64,000 nt of DNA, from contig NZ_VFOZ01000001.1 of NCBI RefSeq assembly GCF_006716425.1, positions 3,658,001-3,722,000 of the forward strand. The letters are read 5' to 3'. The DNA is from Actinoallomurus bryophytorum. Its GTDB lineage: Bacteria > Actinomycetota > Actinomycetes > Streptosporangiales > Streptosporangiaceae. The notes beneath the pieces were generated by a model. That model was not told the origin of the DNA. It worked only from the letters and a program-made list of their open reading frames with translations, and did not search any database. Below are positions 62,973-64,000 of the stretch, piece by piece (the stretch's first letter is position 1; each line of letters begins with the position of its first letter). A program made the translations under genes and the position numbers.

Positions 62973-64000
62973 CTCGAAACCACCCCGACCGGGGATCGGC
63001 GCGCCTGAGGGATCGCCGATGGCCGCCGTAACAAGGGGGGCGCACCGGTCGGCTGCGGGTCAGCCGTGGTCGGTCGCGTGACGTTGACCGCGATGTGGCG
63101 GAGCCACCGCCACGTGTGGGCGGTCGGGGAGCTTTCCACTGAAAGTTGTGTCGGCCCCGTTCCCAAACGGGGTCGTGTAGGGGGGTTCTACGGACTCCGC
63201 GCGGGTCGTCTCCGGCCTGGAGGGGCCATCGTTCCGTTCAGGATCGACGGCCGCTTCGGACTGGAGACGACTCACGCTGAAGGTACGGATGTCCCGCCCA
63301 GGCCGGGTGGGGCATCCGTATCGCCGAAACCGAAGCTCAGAGAGATCATTCGGGCGCCCTGAGCCGCGATGAAGCGCGTAGCGCACAGCCCAGGGCCAGG
63401 GATGATCGAGGCCAGCCCGAAATCGCTCGTACTACGCAGAGCGGACGCCTCACGCGCCCAAAACCGCCGGACACGCCCAAAGGGCCTAGACACGCCCGAG
63501 ACGTCGCCAGCGAACGCCTGAACGCCCCGGACGACACGCCCGGAAGCGGCGAGGTACGAAATATTCGCCGTACGGCCCGGCCAGGCCATCCTGAGGTCAG
63601 CCAAGGCGCCGTGCGGGTCGGCCAAGGTACCGAGAGGGTCGGCCAAGATGCCCGAAGAGCGCACAAGGCGCCACGAGGGTCGACCAAGATGCCTGAAGGG
63701 CGCACAAGGCACCGCGCGGGTCGGCCAAGGTGCCGCAAGGGTCGACCAAGACGCCCGAAGGGCGCACAAGGCGCCGCGCGGGCGGCGCAAGGCGCCGACA
63801 CGCAGGTCCAGCGCGGTAGACGGCGCCGATAACGGCAGGCCACGAACGACACAAGCCGCGTCCGTACGCCTGGCTGGGTGACATGAGAACGCGTCCTCGC
63901 AGGGAACAGCCAGCGGGAAAGCGTGACGGAGTGGCAGCCCTCATCGGGGCCGCGGCCTGCTCGGCGACCACCCGATCCGGTACGTCGAGGTGAGGAGACG
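62973..64000. other. Gene-poor right end of the window
   Basis: No supported gene in 1,028 bases. The region begins with a GACCGGGGATCGG-type stem after bldC and later holds the 20-21-bp array at 63596-63805. Frames open on both strands through the array are products of its periodicity. Confidence 0.6.
63596..63805. repeat. Ten imperfect 20-21-bp repeats
   Basis: The word CAAG recurs at 63602, 63623, 63644, 63664, 63685, 63705, 63726, 63747 and 63767 (CAA at 63788), i.e. every 20 or 21 bases. The consensus is GGTCGGCCAAGGTGCCGnnnG with GGGCGCACAAGG variants. The spacing equals two helical turns, so the CAAG words lie on one DNA face. Confidence 0.85.

Noticed and set aside
63272-63971. Minus-strand frames of 120-170 codons rich in Gly-Arg-Pro/Leu-Ala-Asp heptads
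   Set aside because: They reflect the 20-21-bp repeat; no ribosome site or known family.

Overview
The window is chromosomal DNA from a high-GC actinomycete. Evidence: very high GC with G/C third positions, many GTG starts and 4-bp GTGA/ATGA overlaps, a WhiB-like protein, BldC, an Scr1-type XRE regulator with a DUF397 partner, DUF3073 and DUF6458 proteins, and the gene order purF-purM ... DUF3073-vdh-hypothetical-bldC, which I recall from Streptomyces and relatives. Small DUF397/XRE modules and CpnT-like giant proteins fit Streptosporangiales/Thermomonosporaceae, but genus cannot be fixed from the sequence alone. No rRNA, tRNA, CRISPR array, transposase or integrase was recognised.

Layout. 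0-5.9 kb: an AtuA-family gene cut by the window edge, a two-gene membrane permease pair, a secreted 5'-nucleotidase, and a TetR regulator divergent from an Ohr peroxidase with two matching operators between them. 5.8-16.7 kb: a complete sugar-utilisation locus. A LacI regulator and a GH3 glycosidase read left; a seven-gene operon reads right (binding protein, two permeases, GH30 glycosidase, Gfo/Idh oxidoreductase, DUF6807 protein, cupin) behind a clear promoter with operator-like TTTCGAA sites. 16.7-24.6 kb: small regulatory and membrane genes (a SLATT-like protein, GNAT, WhiB-like, rhomboid, SDR, a beta-helix membrane protein) and a large FadE5-like acyl-CoA dehydrogenase. 24.6-29.5 kb: a Uma2 nuclease-fold protein and a second sugar ABC transporter including its own ATPase. 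The first ABC locus has no ATPase, so this one could serve both (inference).

29.8-35.9 kb: a four-EF-hand protein, a 1,218-residue CpnT/WXG100-like protein ending in a methyltransferase-like domain, and a small cluster of XRE regulator, truncated DUF397, a small orphan-family protein and a MerR-type protein. 35.9-41.3 kb: a 2-oxoacid dehydrogenase operon (E1 alpha, E1 beta, E2) and a second beta-helix membrane protein paralogous to the one at 20.3-21.8 kb. 41.5-45.4 kb: purS, an RsbW-like ATPase gene, purQ and purL. 45.5-50.6 kb: TetR/MFS divergent pair, a membrane protein of unknown function, decayed gene tails with repeated terminators, and a secreted subtilisin. 50.8-57.6 kb: sterol-carrier-family protein, DUF4190 protein, purF, purM, a SanA-like protein, and a SulP transporter next to a beta-carbonic anhydrase. 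57.8-64.0 kb: a small secreted protein, two gene-poor stretches full of tandem repeats (units of 7, 60, 15 and about 21 bp; a 16-bp array lies at 51.4 kb), and the conserved DUF3073-vdh-hypothetical-bldC block.

How it fits together: the right half carries most of purine synthesis up to AIR formation (purSQL, purF, purM) mixed with developmental genes (bldC, the RsbW-like ATPase), and vdh plus the 2-oxoacid dehydrogenase would channel branched-chain amino acids to acyl-CoA. The left half is nutrient acquisition. The most unusual objects are the giant methyltransferase-tailed protein, the RsbW-like insertion in the pur cluster, the duplicated MFS tail flanking a gene of unknown function, and the pair of beta-helix membrane proteins.
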